From Burkholderia territorii (lineage in GTDB: Bacteria > Pseudomonadota > Gammaproteobacteria > Burkholderiales > Burkholderiaceae), in assembly GCF_902833055.1 (NCBI RefSeq), contig NZ_CADFEJ010000010.1, positions 124,001 to 188,000 on the forward strand: a stretch of DNA of 64,000 nt, written 5' to 3'. Positions within the stretch are counted from its first letter, which is position 1. Every line of letters begins with the position of its first letter. This document shows positions 62,199-64,000 of this stretch, one piece after another. The notes below the pieces were generated by a model. It was not told where the DNA came from. It made no database searches and saw only the letters and a list, made by a program, of their open reading frames with translations. A program made the position numbers and the translations under genes.

Positions 62199-63266
62199 TC
62201 AATGCGGCTCGCGCCCTTGCCACGCATGCTGAAGCAATTCGCGAATCGGCGCGCGTTCGATCGGCCGCGGATTCGCATAGGGATTGCGGCAGGCGAGGTC
62301 GGCGGCTTCGTCGAGGCCCGCTTCCGGCATCCCGATGTCGGCAAGCGCCGGCGACAGGCCCAGTTGCCGGTTCAAGCGAAACAACAGCGGGCCGGCGTCG
62401 GCCGCGTCGGTGCCGCCCAGCGCCCGCGCGGCACGGCGCAGCGCGTCGGGGGCCGCGGCATGGTTGTAGTGTGCGGTATGCGGCAACATCGCGGCGTGCG
62501 TCTGTGCATGCGGCAGGTTGAAGGTGCCGCCGAGCGTATGACACAGCTTGTGATGCAACGCCATGCCGACCGAGCCGAGACACGTGCCGGCAAGCCATGC
62601 GCCATACAGCGCACGGCTACGCATCTCACGATCGTCCGGATCACGAACGATCGCGGGCAGCGCCTCGCCGAGCGCACGGATCGATTCCTCCGCCATCAGG
62701 CTGATCACCGGGTTCGCATCTTCCGCGTAGAGCGCCTCGACCGCGTGCGCCATCGCATTGACGCCCGACGCCGCCGAAATCCCCGGCGGCAGCGAGAGCG
62801 TCAGCGACGGATCGTAGAGCACCGTGCGCGGCAGCACGCGCGCATCGCGCCCGGTGCGCTTGAGGCGGCCTTCCGTGAGCCCGAAGATCGGCGTCATCTC
62901 CGAGCCCGCGTAAGTGGTCGGCACGGCGAGGATCGGCAGCGACGACTCGAGCGCGATCGCCTTGCCGAGCCCGATCGTCGAGCCGCCGCCGATCGCGACG
63001 CAACAATCCGCGCCCAGTTCGGCGGCCATCTCGCGCGCGGCCCTCGCAACCTCGACCGGCACGTGCATCACGGCTTGCGCGCATACGCCGGCCGCGCGCT
63101 CGCCGAGCACGCTCCTGACCCGCTCGGCGAGCGGCTGCTGTTCCGGCGTCGACAAAATCAGCGCCCGCTGCGCGCCGAGCGCGGACAACTCGTCCGGCAG
63201 CCGTTCGAGCGCGCCCCACTCGAACACGACGCGCGACGGCGTTCCCTGATAGACGAAGCGCTCCAT
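62199..63266 (-). CDS. Maleylacetate reductase
   Basis: 355 residues of the iron-alcohol-dehydrogenase superfamily. AIGGGSTIGLGKAIAL binds nucleotide, TYAGSEMTPIFG follows, and CHTLGGTFNLPHAQTHA is the maleylacetate-reductase signature. Turns maleylacetate into 3-oxoadipate with NAD(P)H. Lies 28 nt upstream of the dioxygenase start; start at 63266 is the first ATG consistent with the family. Confidence 0.92.
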   Translation of the reverse strand: MERFVYQGTPSRVVFEWGALERLPDELSALGAQRALILSTPEQQPLAERVRSVLGERAAGVCAQAVMHVPVEVARAAREMAAELGADCCVAIGGGSTIGLGKAIALESSLPILAVPTTYAGSEMTPIFGLTEGRLKRTGRDARVLPRTVLYDPSLTLSLPPGISAASGVNAMAHAVEALYAEDANPVISLMAEESIRALGEALPAIVRDPDDREMRSRALYGAWLAGTCLGSVGMALHHKLCHTLGGTFNLPHAQTHAAMLPHTAHYNHAAAPDALRRAARALGGTDAADAGPLLFRLNRQLGLSPALADIGMPEAGLDEAADLACRNPYANPRPIERAPIRELLQHAWQGREPH

Positions 63267-63273
63267 CGCGACC

Positions 63274-64000
63274 TCAACGCTTGAAGTGCGGCGGCACGTT
63301 GCCGTCGACATTGACCCACACCGAGCGCGCTTCCGTGTAGTCGTGCATCGCCTCGAAGCCCATCTCGCGGCCGTAGCCCGACTTGCCGATGCCGCCGAAC
63401 GGGCTGCCCGGATTGACGCGCTTGTAGCAGTTGATCCAGCACATGCCCGCATCGATTCGCGCCGCCATCTTGTGGGCGCGGGAAAGATCGTTGGTCCACA
63501 GGCCGCTGCCGAGCCCGTATTCGGTCGCGTTGGCAATCGACAGCGCTTCCTCGTCGCTGCCGAAGCGCAGCACGGTCACGAACGGACCGAACACTTCCTC
63601 CTGCGCGATGCGATCGGCGGCGCTCTTCGCTTCGATGACCGTCGGGCGCACGTAGTAGCCGTTGGCGAGCGCGGCATCCTGCGGCGGACTGCCGCCCGCG
63701 AGCACGCGGCCGCCCTGCTCGCGCGCGACGTCGACGAACGACAGCACGCGGTCGAGATGCTGCTTCGACGTCAGCGGACCCATTTCGGTATCCGGATCAA
63801 GTGGGTTGCCGACGCGGATCGACGACGCCAACGACACGAAGCGCTCGAGAAATGCGTCGGCGATGCGTTCGTGCAGCACCAGACGCGAGCCCGCGATGCA
63901 AGCCTGCCCCTGGTTGTGGAAGATCGCCCACGCGGCGCCGTTGATGGCGGCGTCGAGGTTTGCATCGTCGAACACGATGTTCGCGCCCTTGCCGCCCAGT
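63274..64000 (-). CDS. Aldehyde dehydrogenase, C-terminal part
   Basis: Only the C-terminal 240 or so residues are in the window; the gene continues past the right edge. General-base region LGGKGANIVFDDANL, nucleophile Cys in NQGQACIAGSR, cofactor EEVFGPFVTVLRF, and SPFGGIGKSGYGREMG are those of the betaine/phenylacetaldehyde-type family. Its stop is 7 nt before the maleylacetate reductase start. It may oxidise an aldehyde formed before ring cleavage. Confidence 0.9.
   Translation of the reverse strand, partial: LGGKGANIVFDDANLDAAINGAAWAIFHNQGQACIAGSRLVLHERIADAFLERFVSLASSIRVGNPLDPDTEMGPLTSKQHLDRVLSFVDVAREQGGRVLAGGSPPQDAALANGYYVRPTVIEAKSAADRIAQEEVFGPFVTVLRFGSDEEALSIANATEYGLGSGLWTNDLSRAHKMAARIDAGMCWINCYKRVNPGSPFGGIGKSGYGREMGFEAMHDYTEARSVWVNVDGNVPPHFKR

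Noticed and set aside
1-64000. tRNA/rRNA genes, insertion sequences, prophage or attachment sites
   Set aside because: None seen by reading both strands; no transposase, integrase or long terminal repeats were found.

Overview
The window is high-GC, densely coded DNA whose gene content points to a Burkholderia, most likely of the B. cepacia complex and probably on a secondary chromosome. The basis is many LysR-type regulators paired with catabolic genes, two OmpC-like porins, a DUF4148 protein, a short H-NS-family protein, a GapN-type dehydrogenase and scattered aromatic and sugar-acid catabolism. There are no rRNA or tRNA genes, insertion sequences, phage genes or CRISPR arrays. The assignment to genus is inference from family content; no search was run.

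Layout. 1-6 kb: a sulfatase lipoprotein with its formylglycine-generating enzyme (cut by the window edge), a LysR regulator divergent from a zinc-less medium-chain dehydrogenase, and a porin. 6.2-13.2 kb: a LysR regulator divergent from a five-gene operon (CitE-like lyase, CaiB-type CoA-transferase, exported amidohydrolase, AtoE-type carboxylate transporter, exported MmgE/PrpD protein), which looks like a complete but uncharacterised carboxylate pathway. 13.3-21.4 kb: LysE exporter, amidase, secreted alpha/beta hydrolase, DUF4148 protein, an exported epoxide-hydrolase-like enzyme coupled to a cytochrome P460, an FMN-binding oxidase, and a PLP aminotransferase followed by a 60-residue peptide gene. 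22.6-26.7 kb: a lower-GC cassette (GT-C-like membrane protein, FAD oxidoreductase, GtrA flippase), probably acquired and acting on surface glycans.

26.9-33.2 kb: MHS transporter, M19 'dipeptidase' with part of its metal site missing, V4R-domain protein and PAS-LuxR regulator behind a double palindromic operator, then a DAO-family oxidase and a periplasmic binding protein; this resembles quaternary-amine catabolism loci. 33.6-36.9 kb: an envelope or stress cluster (two CsbD proteins, triple-PAS LuxR regulator, Pro-rich peptide, BON protein, 27-residue membrane peptide) with a shared 31-bp inverted repeat upstream of two of its genes. 36.9-44.6 kb: DUF1338 enzyme with a divergent LysR, a Fur-type TonB siderophore receptor, GapN and a LysE exporter. 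45-51.3 kb: Old Yellow Enzyme under a MerR-type promoter with a 19-bp spacer, then a uronate module (uronate dehydrogenase, LacI regulator, ExuT-like transporter) tied together by GGAAAACGTTTTCC operators.

51.6-64 kb: an Ada/AlkA fusion overlapping ogt, an Lrp regulator divergent from glmS with two matching palindromes between them, an H-NS-like protein, an exported protein of unknown function, an AraC regulator, a GST, a second porin, and a hydroxyquinol operon (aldehyde dehydrogenase, maleylacetate reductase, hydroxyquinol 1,2-dioxygenase, YciI protein, Rieske ferredoxin) that runs off the right edge. Regulation is mostly local: divergent regulator-target pairs with visible palindromes recur throughout.
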